Part shown: positions 14,550-21,986 of the stretch, piece by piece
Layout of the letters: every line of letters begins with the position of its first letter
Numbering within the stretch: the stretch's first letter is position 1
Program-made: the position numbers and the translations under genes
Assembly (NCBI GenBank): GCA_050012355.1
Contig: JBEKHI010000066.1
Location: forward strand, 1 to 26,210
Length of the DNA: 26,210 bases
Reading direction: 5' to 3'
Source: JBEKHI01 sp050012355
GTDB taxonomy: Bacteria > Actinomycetota > Actinomycetes > Streptosporangiales > Streptosporangiaceae
The notes under the pieces: model-generated
The model's database searches: none
Told to the model about the DNA's origin: nothing
What the model saw: only the letters and a program-made list of their open reading frames with translations

Positions 14550-15281
14550 TCACAGCTGCTCGCTGACCGCGATCGGCGGCAGGTCCGCACCCAGCCGGAG
14601 TCTTTCCAGGAACAAAACGACGGTCGCCGCCGCCGTCCGGTGCGTGGCGTCGTTCAGCGCGTCATGCTTACCGCCGGTGATGCTCACGAGCTCGGCCCGT
14701 GGGGCGGCGGCGTACCGGGCACGGGCGTCGGCTAGCGGGCTGACCTGGTCGTCAGCGCCATGGATGCCGAGCACCGGCTGCCGCAGGCTGGCCAGGTCGG
14801 CTCGCTCGGCCCAGCCTTCGGGCACCGGCTTGTACAGCGCGCCGCGGCTGAGGGCCGGGCCCTCGAGCCGGGCGCGGTGCGTGGGGCAGGCGGTACGCGC
14901 GTCAAGCTCTTCCTCCCAGGAGGTAGGGGCGGTGCTGTCCCCCGACGGCAGGCCGGCCAGCACCAGCGCGTCCACCTCCGTCACCCGGCCGGACGTGATG
15001 AGCCCGGTCGCGAACAAGGCTCCGGTGTCCGAGCCGACGAGCACGTGCGGGCGCGGGCCGTCGGTCGCGGCAAGTACTTGGGAGGTCGTGAGTGCCTCGT
15101 CCTGAACAGGATCCGCCACGACGCGCACCCGGTAGCCGTCGGCGGAGATCCGGCGGCCGAAGCGTTCGTAGAGTTCGGGGCGCTCGCCACGCCCGGGGAT
15201 CACGATCAGCGTGCCGCGTGCGGCGATCCCGTCCGGCTCGTTCCAGCTCACGACCGGGGTCTGCTCGCTGATCAAGGTCAT
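14550..15281 (-). CDS. Alpha/beta-hydrolase fold protein with aspartate nucleophile
   Basis: This is a 243-residue alpha/beta hydrolase. The oxyanion-side motif is IPGRGER (28-34). The nucleophile elbow reads G-S-D-T-G (83-87), which puts Asp85 where serine esterases have Ser, as in dehalogenases and epoxide hydrolases. The acid is probably Asp177 or Asp178 in HGADDQVSP and the base His206 in GGKHD. The protein is short, with a small cap region (about 115-160) unlike classical epoxide hydrolases, so the substrate is open. GGGAG lies 5 nt before the ATG. It heads a two-gene unit with the flavin reductase and is expressed from a promoter overlapped by a perfect operator-like repeat. Confidence 0.82.
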   Translation of the reverse strand: MTLISEQTPVVSWNEPDGIAARGTLIVIPGRGERPELYERFGRRISADGYRVRVVADPVQDEALTTSQVLAATDGPRPHVLVGSDTGALFATGLITSGRVTEVDALVLAGLPSGDSTAPTSWEEELDARTACPTHRARLEGPALSRGALYKPVPEGWAERADLASLRQPVLGIHGADDQVSPLADARARYAAAPRAELVSITGGKHDALNDATHRTAAATVVLFLERLRLGADLPPIAVSEQL

Positions 15282-15304
15282 CTTGGCTCCCGTTCAAGGC
15301 TCTG

Positions 15305-15344
15305 TTTCCTACTAAAATAGTAGGAAAACCGCGAAGGAGTCCAA
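15305..15344 (-). promoter_or_regulatory. Promoter and operator of the hydrolase-flavin reductase unit
   Basis: On the minus strand TTGGAC (15344-15339) and TACTAT (15322-15317) are 16 bp apart, about 36 bp before the hydrolase ATG. The -10 lies inside a perfect inverted repeat, TTTCCTACTA (15305-15314) and TAGTAGGAAA (15318-15327), with a 3-nt spacer. A dimeric repressor binding here would block the promoter. No regulator gene is adjacent. Confidence 0.6.
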
Positions 15345-15494
15345 CGACGATTTCGAATCGACTCCGATCACGAAGCCTTATCAACCAGGCAGCAGGCCCT
15401 GCCACGCCCGCGGCGGGCCATCGATGAGGGCCAGATCACGACCGCGAATGCCTGGCATCATCACACGCGAGTTCCGCTCTTCACCGGCCGACCC

Positions 15495-15517
15495 TACTAT
15501 CGATCCGGAGGAGAGGA
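15495..15517 (+). promoter_or_regulatory. -10 element and ribosome site of the SnoaL-like gene
   Basis: TACTAT (15495-15500) would start transcription near 15507, right at the strong ribosome site GGAGGAGAGGA (15507-15517) before the ATG at 15523. The -10 reads CCTACTAT, the same half-site as the operator 180 bp away, so both divergent units may share a regulator. Confidence 0.4.
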
Positions 15518-15522
15518 ACCGC

Positions 15523-15948
15523 ATGGATAAGAGCCATTTCGACGAGTACATCAGGCGTTTCAACGAGCGTGACCGCACCGCGTTCGACGATTACCTAGCG
15601 CCGGATATGCACATGACGAACGGCACCCTGGAGTTCGACGGGGTAACCGGAATGCGGGCGCACTACGAGAAGATCTGGGTCAGCTTCGACGAGGAGCTGC
15701 ACGTCGAACGGTACGTCAGCGATTCCGACACCGTCGCGATTCAGATGTGGACGCATTTCACCGCCCACCGCGACGACCCGGAATCCCTCTTCGGCAAGGT
15801 CGAGAAGGGGACCACCTTCGACTTCCACGGGCTGATCATGTACCGGCTACGGGCAGACGGGCTCTTCCAGGACATCAAGGTCGCTTACAACAGCTTCACC
15901 CGGACTGATCCAGACGGAAGCTCAGTGGAGCTTGGCGTCCCGCACTGA
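15523..15948 (+). CDS. SnoaL-like/NTF2-fold small protein
   Basis: This is a 141-residue protein. It begins with the helix DEYIRRFNERD, followed by FDDYLAPDMHMTNGTLEFDG and alternating beta strands, with an LIMYRLRADGLFQDIKVAYN finish. This is the NTF2-like fold of SnoaL polyketide cyclases and ketosteroid isomerases. Such proteins bind or isomerise small hydrophobic molecules; activity cannot be predicted here. The frame is open upstream to 15424, but the GGAGGAGAGGA site 5 nt before the ATG at 15523 and the family N-terminus fix the start. It is divergent from the hydrolase-flavin reductase pair and may act on related compounds. Its stop lies 1 bp from the rtcB stop (convergent), leaving no room for a separate terminator. 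Confidence 0.85.
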   Translation: MDKSHFDEYIRRFNERDRTAFDDYLAPDMHMTNGTLEFDGVTGMRAHYEKIWVSFDEELHVERYVSDSDTVAIQMWTHFTAHRDDPESLFGKVEKGTTFDFHGLIMYRLRADGLFQDIKVAYNSFTRTDPDGSSVELGVPH

Positions 15949-15949
15949 G

Positions 15950-17155
15950 CTAATCGCCCTTCACGTTCACGATCTGGTGCAGCGTGTGGCGGATCTCCAC
16001 CAGGTCAGCGGCATCGGCCATGACCTGATCCACCGGCTTGTAGGCCTGCGGGATCTCGTCCAGGAACGCGTCCGTGTGCCGCCACTCGATACCCGTCATC
16101 GCCTGCTCGAGCTGGTCCCTGGTGAAGGTCTTGCGTGCCTTCGAGCGGCTGTAGTTCCGCCCCGCGCCGTGCGGCGAAGAGTTCAGCGCCAGCCGGTTCC
16201 CCTTGCCGGTGACCACGTACGATGCCGTGCCCATCGATCCGGGAATCAGCCCGGGCTTGCCCAGAGTCGCGTCGATCGCGCCCTTGCGGGACAGCCAGAT
16301 GCGGCCGACGCCCTTGCGTGCCCTGGGGCGCCAGTACCGGGCCAGCTCACCGGTCATCTCCTCGGTGTAGTTGTGGTGGCACCGGATGACCTCTGCCGAC
16401 CGCACTTCCTGGTCCAGGAAGGCCGCCAGGCAACCGATGATCCGGTCCATCATCTCGTCCCGGTTCAGCAACGCGAAGTGCTGCGCCCAGCGCAGGTCCC
16501 TGATGTACGCCCAGAACTCGTCGGTTCCCTCCACCAGATAAGCCAGATCCGGATCGGGCAGCGGGATCCACCACCGCTCGCACAGCCGCTGCGCGACCTT
16601 GATGTGCCTGGTGGCCAGCTTGTTGCCGACACCACGCGAGCCGGAGTGCAGGAACAGCCAGACTCGGTCCAGCTCATCCAGGCTGACCTCGATGAAGTGG
16701 TTCCCCGATCCCAGCGTCCCCAGTTGCAGCCGCCAGTTCGGCGCTACCGACTCGGCGTTACCGGCACCGTCCAGGGCCTCGAGCACGGCGACCCGCTCTT
16801 TGGTCCCGTCCTGGGCGAGCTCGGTGTTGTATACCCCAGCGGACAGCGGGATCACCGCCTCGATCGCCTCCCGCAGCGGGCTCAGGCTGCCGCGACGCCG
16901 GATGTCCTCGGCCGTGAACTGAGTGCGGACAGCCTGCATTCCGCAGCCAAGGTCAACTCCAACCGCGGCTGGCACGATCGCGCCCAGCGTCGGGATCACG
17001 GATCCGACCGTAGCGCCCTTGCCCTCGTGTGCGTCCGGCATGAGCGCGAGGTGCGGGTAGACAAAAGGCATCGAGGCTGTGCGGGAGGCCTGCTCCCGGG
17101 CGGACGGCTCCAGGATTGACGCCCAGCTAAACAGCTTCTTGCCGATCTGCTCCAC
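15950..17155 (-). CDS. rtcB: RNA-splicing ligase RtcB
   Basis: This is a 401-residue RtcB. The enzyme joins RNA ends bearing 2',3'-cyclic or 3'-phosphate to 5'-OH ends, using GTP and Mn2+. Active-site residues are present: Asp68 and Cys71 in VGVDLGCGM, His153 in GSGNHFIEV, His170 in LHSGSRGVGN, His260 in RCHHN and the guanylated His329 in SSPHGAGR. The GTG at 17155 starts the family sequence (MEQIGKKLFSWAS); GAGGGGG upstream may act as ribosome site. No RtcA, RtcR or archease is adjacent. The leader contains a nested hairpin (17254-17307). The end is 1 bp from a convergent gene, so the two 3' ends may interfere. Confidence 0.97.
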   Translation of the reverse strand: MEQIGKKLFSWASILEPSAREQASRTASMPFVYPHLALMPDAHEGKGATVGSVIPTLGAIVPAAVGVDLGCGMQAVRTQFTAEDIRRRGSLSPLREAIEAVIPLSAGVYNTELAQDGTKERVAVLEALDGAGNAESVAPNWRLQLGTLGSGNHFIEVSLDELDRVWLFLHSGSRGVGNKLATRHIKVAQRLCERWWIPLPDPDLAYLVEGTDEFWAYIRDLRWAQHFALLNRDEMMDRIIGCLAAFLDQEVRSAEVIRCHHNYTEEMTGELARYWRPRARKGVGRIWLSRKGAIDATLGKPGLIPGSMGTASYVVTGKGNRLALNSSPHGAGRNYSRSKARKTFTRDQLEQAMTGIEWRHTDAFLDEIPQAYKPVDQVMADAADLVEIRHTLHQIVNVKGD

Positions 17156-17253
17156 GGCCTTGCCCCCTCACTTTCACGATCACTCGCCGGGACACCGATT
17201 GTCCGCGATCACGCAGTTTGCGAGCAATCTATTTACCGCAAGGCAGGGGGTTT

Positions 17254-17307
17254 ACCAAGGTCCTCGTATCGAACAAACATTCGTAGACAGTTCGAGCAGT
17301 CCTTGGT
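17254..17307 (-). other. Nested hairpin between the DAHP synthase stop and rtcB
   Basis: An outer stem ACCAAGG/CCTTGGT (17254-17260, 17301-17307) encloses an inner stem TCGAAC/GTTCGA (17269-17274, 17290-17295) with a 15-nt loop. It begins right after the DAHP synthase stop when read leftward, so it may be its terminator or part of the rtcB leader. A weak promoter-like pair on the minus strand overlaps its far edge: TTGGTA, 17 bp, TAAATA, near 17230-17256. Confidence 0.4.
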
Positions 17308-17313
17308 CCGTGC

Positions 17314-18705
17314 TTATGCTTCGCTACCTACCGCCGTTGTTCCGCGAGGCGGACGGGACGCTGGCAGGCCAAGGTGGCCGCGGTACAAGTCAGCGACCCG
17401 GAAGGCCAGGTCCAGGGACTGGGTGCGGTTGAGACGCGGATCGCACGTCGTCTCGTAACGGTAGCTCAGATCGCTCTCGGCGATGTAGTGACCGCCGCCG
17501 GTGCACTCGGTGACATCGTCGCCGGTGAACTCGATGTGGATGCCGCCGGGATAGGTGCCAAGTGCGCGGTGCACCTCGAAGAACCCGGTGACCTCGTCCA
17601 GTACGTCGTCGAAGTTCCTGGTCTTGCGGCCGTCGGCCGCTTCCACGGTGTTGCCGTGCATCGGATCGCATACCCAGACCACCGGGGCCCGGCTGGCGGC
17701 CACCTTCTCCACCAGCGGGGGCAGCGCCTGCCGGATCCGGTCCGCACCCATCCGGGTGGTCAGGGTGAGCCGACCAGGCTCTTGATCCGGGTCCAGCGCG
17801 TCGATCAGCTCGAGCACGTCCTGCGCGGTGGCGTCCGGGCCGATCTTGACGGCGATGGGATTGCGGATCTTGCGGGCGAACTCGACGTGCGCTCCGCGCG
17901 GGTCACGGGTACGCTCCCCGATCCACAGCAGATGGCCGGACAGATCGTAGGCATGTCCGGTCCGCGGGCCGGTCCGGGTCAGGGCGCGCTCATAGTCCAG
18001 TAGCAGGGCCTCGTGGCTGGAGTAGAACTCCACCGCCCGGAACTCACGGGGGTCGGCCCCGCACGCGTGCATGAACGCGATCGCCCGGTCGATCTCGCCC
18101 GCCAGCTGATCGTAACGCTGCCCGGCCGGACTGCCCGCCACGAAGTCCTGGTTCCAGGCATGCACCTGGCGCAGGTCGGCATACCCGCCGCTGGCCAGGG
18201 ACCGGCACAGGTTCAGCGTGGCCGACGCGCAGTGATACGCCTCCAGCAGCCGACCGGGGTCAGGTGTCCTGGACGCGGCGGTGAACTCGATGCCGTTGAC
18301 CGCATCACCCCGGTAGACCGGAAGCTCCACGCCGTCCCGTACCTCGGTGGCCCCCGACCGCGGCTTGCCGAACTGGCCAGCCATCCTGCCCACCTTCACC
18401 ACCGGCACGCTGGCCGCGTAGGTCAGCACGACGGCCATCTGCAGCAGCGTCTGGAACTTGCCGCGGACGCTGTCGGCGGTCGTGCCGGCGAACGTCTCCG
18501 CGCAGTCACCGCCCTGAAGCAGGAAAGCCTCGCCGCGCGCCACCGCGGCCAGCCGCTCCTTCAGCTGATCGCATTCGGCGGCCAGCACCAACGGCGGCCG
18601 GCCCTCCAGTCCTCGTACCACTTCAGTTAGACGAGCACGATCGGGCCATTGCGGCTGCTGAAGCGCGGGCAAAGTCACGCAGCTCAGCCTACCCACAGTG
18701 ACCAC
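17314..18705 (-). CDS. aroG: Class II 3-deoxy-7-phosphoheptulonate (DAHP) synthase
   Basis: This is a plant/actinobacterial type II DAHP synthase, 463 residues. It condenses phosphoenolpyruvate and erythrose 4-phosphate, the entry step of the shikimate pathway. Recognisable blocks: FLLQGGDCAETF with metal ligand Cys68, TYAASVPVVKVGRMAGQ, KPRSG, GYADLRQVHAWNQDF, EFYSSHEALLLDYE, KIGPDATAQD, CDPMHGNT (metal His), GGIHIEFTGDDVTEC (metal Glu) and CDPRLNRTQSL. Length fits the family. The GTG at 18705 gives the longest frame; a GTG at 18678 follows a TAGGCT -10-like box by 7 nt and could be a leaderless start. The rest of the shikimate pathway is not in the window. It is divergent from the kinase-like gene by 67 bp. 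Confidence 0.96.
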   Translation of the reverse strand: MVTVGRLSCVTLPALQQPQWPDRARLTEVVRGLEGRPPLVLAAECDQLKERLAAVARGEAFLLQGGDCAETFAGTTADSVRGKFQTLLQMAVVLTYAASVPVVKVGRMAGQFGKPRSGATEVRDGVELPVYRGDAVNGIEFTAASRTPDPGRLLEAYHCASATLNLCRSLASGGYADLRQVHAWNQDFVAGSPAGQRYDQLAGEIDRAIAFMHACGADPREFRAVEFYSSHEALLLDYERALTRTGPRTGHAYDLSGHLLWIGERTRDPRGAHVEFARKIRNPIAVKIGPDATAQDVLELIDALDPDQEPGRLTLTTRMGADRIRQALPPLVEKVAASRAPVVWVCDPMHGNTVEAADGRKTRNFDDVLDEVTGFFEVHRALGTYPGGIHIEFTGDDVTECTGGGHYIAESDLSYRYETTCDPRLNRTQSLDLAFRVADLYRGHLGLPASRPPRGTTAVGSEA

Positions 18706-18772
18706 GCTCGTCGCCGGGGAGTAGCGGACACCGCACCGGATTAAGGATCATTCAGCGGGGTAATCGCGCGCT

Positions 18773-20167
18773 ATGACTGCCGACGGCGCCCCACCGCTCG
18801 CCGATAGATACCTGATACACCACCGCGTCGCCGCCGGGGATTCCGCCGACGTATGGCGTGCCACGGACGTGATGCTGTCCAGGACGGTCGCCGTCAAGAT
18901 CCTGCGTCCTGAGCTCGCCGCAGACGGCGAAGCGGTCGCACGTTTCCGCGACAAGGCGCAGCACGCCGGATCGGTCCCCGGCGGAGGGATCATCCGGGTC
19001 TACGACTACAACGAGACCTGCCCCGGTTCCCCGCCGTTCATGGTCATGGAGTTCATCGAAGGCGCCTCCCTCGACGAGATCCTCGCCGACGGCCCCCTCC
19101 CACCAGACCGGACGCTGGACATCGTGGCGCAGATCGCGCGGACTCTCCAGGATGCGCGATGGGCCGGCCTGGCGCATCCCGACATCCGCCCAGAAAACGT
19201 ACTGATCAGCAACGACGGCCTGGTCAAGCTCACCGACTTCGGCACTTCACGTATCGCCGGGACGGCTCCGGCGGCGGGAACCGGCGACGGCGGCCAGGCC
19301 AGCGCGGCCGACGACCTGTACGCCGTGGGCCTCCTGGCCTACCAGTGCCTCGTGGGTACTGTTCCGCTCACCGAGACGCCGCTCGCGCTGCCGGCTACCT
19401 TCCCTCCCGAGATCGTCGCGCTGGTCGACGAGCTCACGGCCAAGGACACGGCCGCGCGACCGGACAGCGCGGGCGAGGTCGCCCGGAGGGCGGCCGCCAT
19501 CAAGGACCGCATGGTCACCGTCCAGCGCCCGCCACCGCCCGACACCCAGCCGTTTGCCGCCCCCGCCCAGGTTGACCCCGCCAGCCCGATGCCGGTCTCG
19601 TCCCTGGCTCCGGTGTACTCGCGCTACGGCCGTCCACGGCAGGTAGTGCTGCCCACGGTAGCGGTCGCCGCCATCGTCCTTGCCCTGTTCCTAGGCCGCA
19701 TCATCGATCCCATCCGGCCAGCCGCGAAGGCGCCGGCCAGCGTCACACTGGTGGACGTCAGCGGTACCGCGCTTCGCGGGCAGCCAGTCACCGTAGTGGA
19801 GGCTCAGTTGCGCAGGCTCGGTCTGGCGGTCACCGTCCGCTGGGTCGTCAGCTCCGCGGTGCCGCCCGGCCGGGTCGTCTCCGTCTCGCCGACCGGCAAG
19901 GTGCCAGCCGGAACCCGTATCACGGTGACGGGAGCGCTGCTGCACCAGCAGACCGGGCAGCAACTCGTGCGCCCGTCCGGCACCCCTACCCGAGCCGCGC
20001 TTACCCGGCCGAGCAAGTCGGCCACGCATCCGGCCTCGACTGCCTCTGCGGCGAGTAGCCCGGTCGCGAGCAGCAGCCCGTCACCCCCGCCGGCCACCGC
20101 CAGCACCGCCCCCACCGCGAGCGTCACGCCCGCTCCCAGCGGCAGTCCCAGCCCTGGGCCTTCCTGA
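18773..20167 (+). CDS. PASTA-type membrane Ser/Thr kinase-like protein, probable pseudokinase
   Basis: This is a 464-residue Hanks-type protein: kinase-like domain (about 12-245), one membrane helix (291-310), one PASTA-like domain (about 322-388) and a Ser/Thr/Pro/Ala tail outside. Lys42 (AVKIL), Asp137 and DFG (155-157) remain. The glycine loop is degenerate (AAGDSADVW). The alpha-C glutamate position is Lys61 (RFRDKAQ against the usual RREAQ). The catalytic loop reads HPDIRPEN instead of HRDLKPEN. Between DFG and the alpha-F D-L-Y-A-V-G only about 23 residues remain, with no APE motif, so the activation segment is shortened. Phosphotransfer is unlikely; ATP binding and scaffolding are possible, as with known actinobacterial wall-synthesis pseudokinases. 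PASTA domains often sense muropeptides or lipid II. No ribosome site is obvious. Confidence 0.88.
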   Translation: MTADGAPPLADRYLIHHRVAAGDSADVWRATDVMLSRTVAVKILRPELAADGEAVARFRDKAQHAGSVPGGGIIRVYDYNETCPGSPPFMVMEFIEGASLDEILADGPLPPDRTLDIVAQIARTLQDARWAGLAHPDIRPENVLISNDGLVKLTDFGTSRIAGTAPAAGTGDGGQASAADDLYAVGLLAYQCLVGTVPLTETPLALPATFPPEIVALVDELTAKDTAARPDSAGEVARRAAAIKDRMVTVQRPPPPDTQPFAAPAQVDPASPMPVSSLAPVYSRYGRPRQVVLPTVAVAAIVLALFLGRIIDPIRPAAKAPASVTLVDVSGTALRGQPVTVVEAQLRRLGLAVTVRWVVSSAVPPGRVVSVSPTGKVPAGTRITVTGALLHQQTGQQLVRPSGTPTRAALTRPSKSATHPASTASAASSPVASSSPSPPPATASTAPTASVTPAPSGSPSPGPS

Positions 20168-20249
20168 CAGCGGGTCGCGGATCAGCGCGAAGACCCCATC
20201 GAGCGGTCGAGTCGCCGCTGACCATCTCCGTTTCACCAGCGCCGCGGGA

Positions 20250-20609
20250 TTAGCGCCGTGACGGCGCCGAGCAGGTGGCATAGAACCGCGTCACCGTCGT
20301 CGCCGGGTGCGCGGCGGCGGTGCAGGCGGATGCGCCGCTGGCGGTCAGGCCGATCACCAGGCCGGCGATGAGAGCCATCAGGCCCGCCACAGGAAGCAGC
20401 AGGACAGAAGGCCGTCGCCCACGACGGCGCGGCGACAGTGGTTCCGCGCCATCCGCTTCCTCTCCCGAGGTGAGCCTGCTAAAAATCGCGAACATCGCGG
20501 TCATCCGGGGTTCGCTTGCCTCCAGGGCCCGCTCCATCGCGTTCAACCCGCGTAGGTGGGAGGCACGCGAACTCAGCGGAGCTTTCCCGCCCGCTCGTCC
20601 TGCGGTCAT
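20250..20609 (-). CDS. Small DUF3040-like membrane protein
   Basis: This is a 119-residue protein. NAMERALEASEPRMTAMF followed by a charged, Arg-rich linker and one strong membrane segment (about 68-90, LLLPVAGLMALIAGLVIGL) matches the layout of DUF3040 proteins. These are small, single- or double-span actinobacterial membrane proteins of unknown function. The N-terminus (MTAGRAGGKAPLSSRAS) is longer and less conserved than usual. The C-terminal 25 residues are outside or short cytoplasmic and contain two cysteines. No strong ribosome site precedes the ATG. It is convergent with the kinase-like gene (82-bp gap) and divergent from the receiver-PP2C gene (126-bp gap). Confidence 0.65.
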   Translation of the reverse strand: MTAGRAGGKAPLSSRASHLRGLNAMERALEASEPRMTAMFAIFSRLTSGEEADGAEPLSPRRRGRRPSVLLLPVAGLMALIAGLVIGLTASGASACTAAAHPATTVTRFYATCSAPSRR

Positions 20610-20735
20610 GGTTATCGGGTACCCGCCTGGGACGCCGCAAACATGTTTGGTCCACGCCCGGTTGGGGTTTCATCCGCCGATCTCGAGTAGCCACGCCGGA
20701 TTGCCCAGCTGGCGCTAATATGCTGGCTTCACCCT

Positions 20736-21986
20736 ATGGAGCGATGGGGTATCCGACACATATCCCTCAAGTGGGTGCTGATGGCAGCGAGTGCTGGGCA
20801 AAGCCAGACCGCATCGCCGGATCTCGCCGGGCGGGCGCGGATTCTGCTGATCGAAGACGACGACGGCGATGCCCTGTTGGTCGAAGAATTGCTCAACGAG
20901 GCTGGTGCCGGGGTCACGGTGCAGCGGGCCCGGCTGCTATCCGAGGCCAGGAAACTGATCCCGCAGGCGGCGTGCGTGCTGCTCGATCTCGGCCTTCCCG
21001 ATTCCCAGGGCCTCGAAGGCCTGCGCTGGGTGCTCCAGCAGGAGCCGGAGGCCGCCGTCGTCGTGCTGACCGGCCTGGCCGACGAGCATTCCGGCGAGGA
21101 GGCGGTCCGGGCCGGTGCCCAGGACTACCTGGTCAAGGGCGACGTGACCGGTCAGATGCTGACCCGGGTCATCAGGTACGCGGTGGAGCGCCGCCGCTGG
21201 GAAGAGACCCAGCGGCAGTTGCACGCGGCGCGGATCACCGCGCAGGAGAACGCCCGGCTGGAACGGGGCCTGCTCCCCTCGCCGGTGCTGTCGGACTCCC
21301 GCGTGACCGTCTCGGCTCGCTACCGGGCCGGCGGCAAGCAGCGGCTGCTCGGCGGTGACTTCTACGACGTGGTGCAGACGCCGGATGGCTGGGTGCACGC
21401 GGTGGTCGGCGACGTCTGCGGCCATGGCCCGTCCGAGGCGGCGCTCGGCGTCTGCCTGCGAGTGGCCTGGCGGGCGCTGGTACTGGCCGGCCGCCCGGCC
21501 GCTGAGGTGCTGTCCACCGTCCAGAAGGTGCTGCAACACGAGCAGCAGGAGGACGCCATGTTCGCCACCGCCTGCATGGTGTCGGTGGCCCCGGACCGCC
21601 GCAGCGCGTTGCTACGGCTGGCCGGGCACCCGGCTCCGCTGCTGGTGACCAGCGATCAGATAACCGAGCTGACCGCGCCTGCCTGCCCGCCGCCCGGGCT
21701 CAACACCGCGGGGCACTGGCCGAGCAGCGAGGTCGAGCTCGGCGATAACTGGTCGCTGCTGCTGTACACCGACGGCCTGATCGAGGGCCGGATCAACAAC
21801 GGCCCGTACCGCCTCGGTACCGAGGGGCTGGTGGACCTGGTGCGGGACGCGCTGGGCACGACGCCGTTCAACCCGGCCAGGGTGAGTGACGAGGCCATGC
21901 TTTCCCTGCTGATCGATCAGGTGCGCCAGCTCAACAACGGCGACCTTAACGACGACATCGCCATCCTCGCCCTCGGGTATTCATGA
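20736..21986 (+). CDS. Response regulator fused to PP2C/SpoIIE-type phosphatase (RsbU-like)
   Basis: This is a 416-residue two-domain protein. The receiver (about 35-155) has the acidic pocket EDDDGD (40-45), phospho-acceptor Asp84 in LLDLGLPD, Thr112 and Lys134 in YLVKGD. A coiled-coil linker (about 152-178) leads to a PP2C domain with GGDFYD (206-211), GDVCGHG (225-231), LLYTDGLIEGR and the closing DDIAILAL, so the metal-binding residues are intact. Such proteins dephosphorylate STAS anti-sigma antagonists when the receiver is phosphorylated. No STAS or anti-sigma gene lies in the window. The ATG at 20736 follows TAATAT (20716-20721) closely; an ATG at 20781 is an alternative. It heads a four-gene operon and overlaps the kinase start by 4 bp (ATGA). 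Confidence 0.92.
   Translation: MERWGIRHISLKWVLMAASAGQSQTASPDLAGRARILLIEDDDGDALLVEELLNEAGAGVTVQRARLLSEARKLIPQAACVLLDLGLPDSQGLEGLRWVLQQEPEAAVVVLTGLADEHSGEEAVRAGAQDYLVKGDVTGQMLTRVIRYAVERRRWEETQRQLHAARITAQENARLERGLLPSPVLSDSRVTVSARYRAGGKQRLLGGDFYDVVQTPDGWVHAVVGDVCGHGPSEAALGVCLRVAWRALVLAGRPAAEVLSTVQKVLQHEQQEDAMFATACMVSVAPDRRSALLRLAGHPAPLLVTSDQITELTAPACPPPGLNTAGHWPSSEVELGDNWSLLLYTDGLIEGRINNGPYRLGTEGLVDLVRDALGTTPFNPARVSDEAMLSLLIDQVRQLNNGDLNDDIAILALGYS

Noticed and set aside
15932..17119. 395-codon plus-strand frame
   Set aside because: It is antisense to rtcB, whose catalytic motifs are unambiguous; no ribosome site.
17254..17307. tRNA-like fold with 7-bp end stem and GTTCGA
   Set aside because: At 54 nt it is too short. 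There is no D-arm or anticodon arm, and GTTCGA pairs with an inner segment instead of forming a T-loop.
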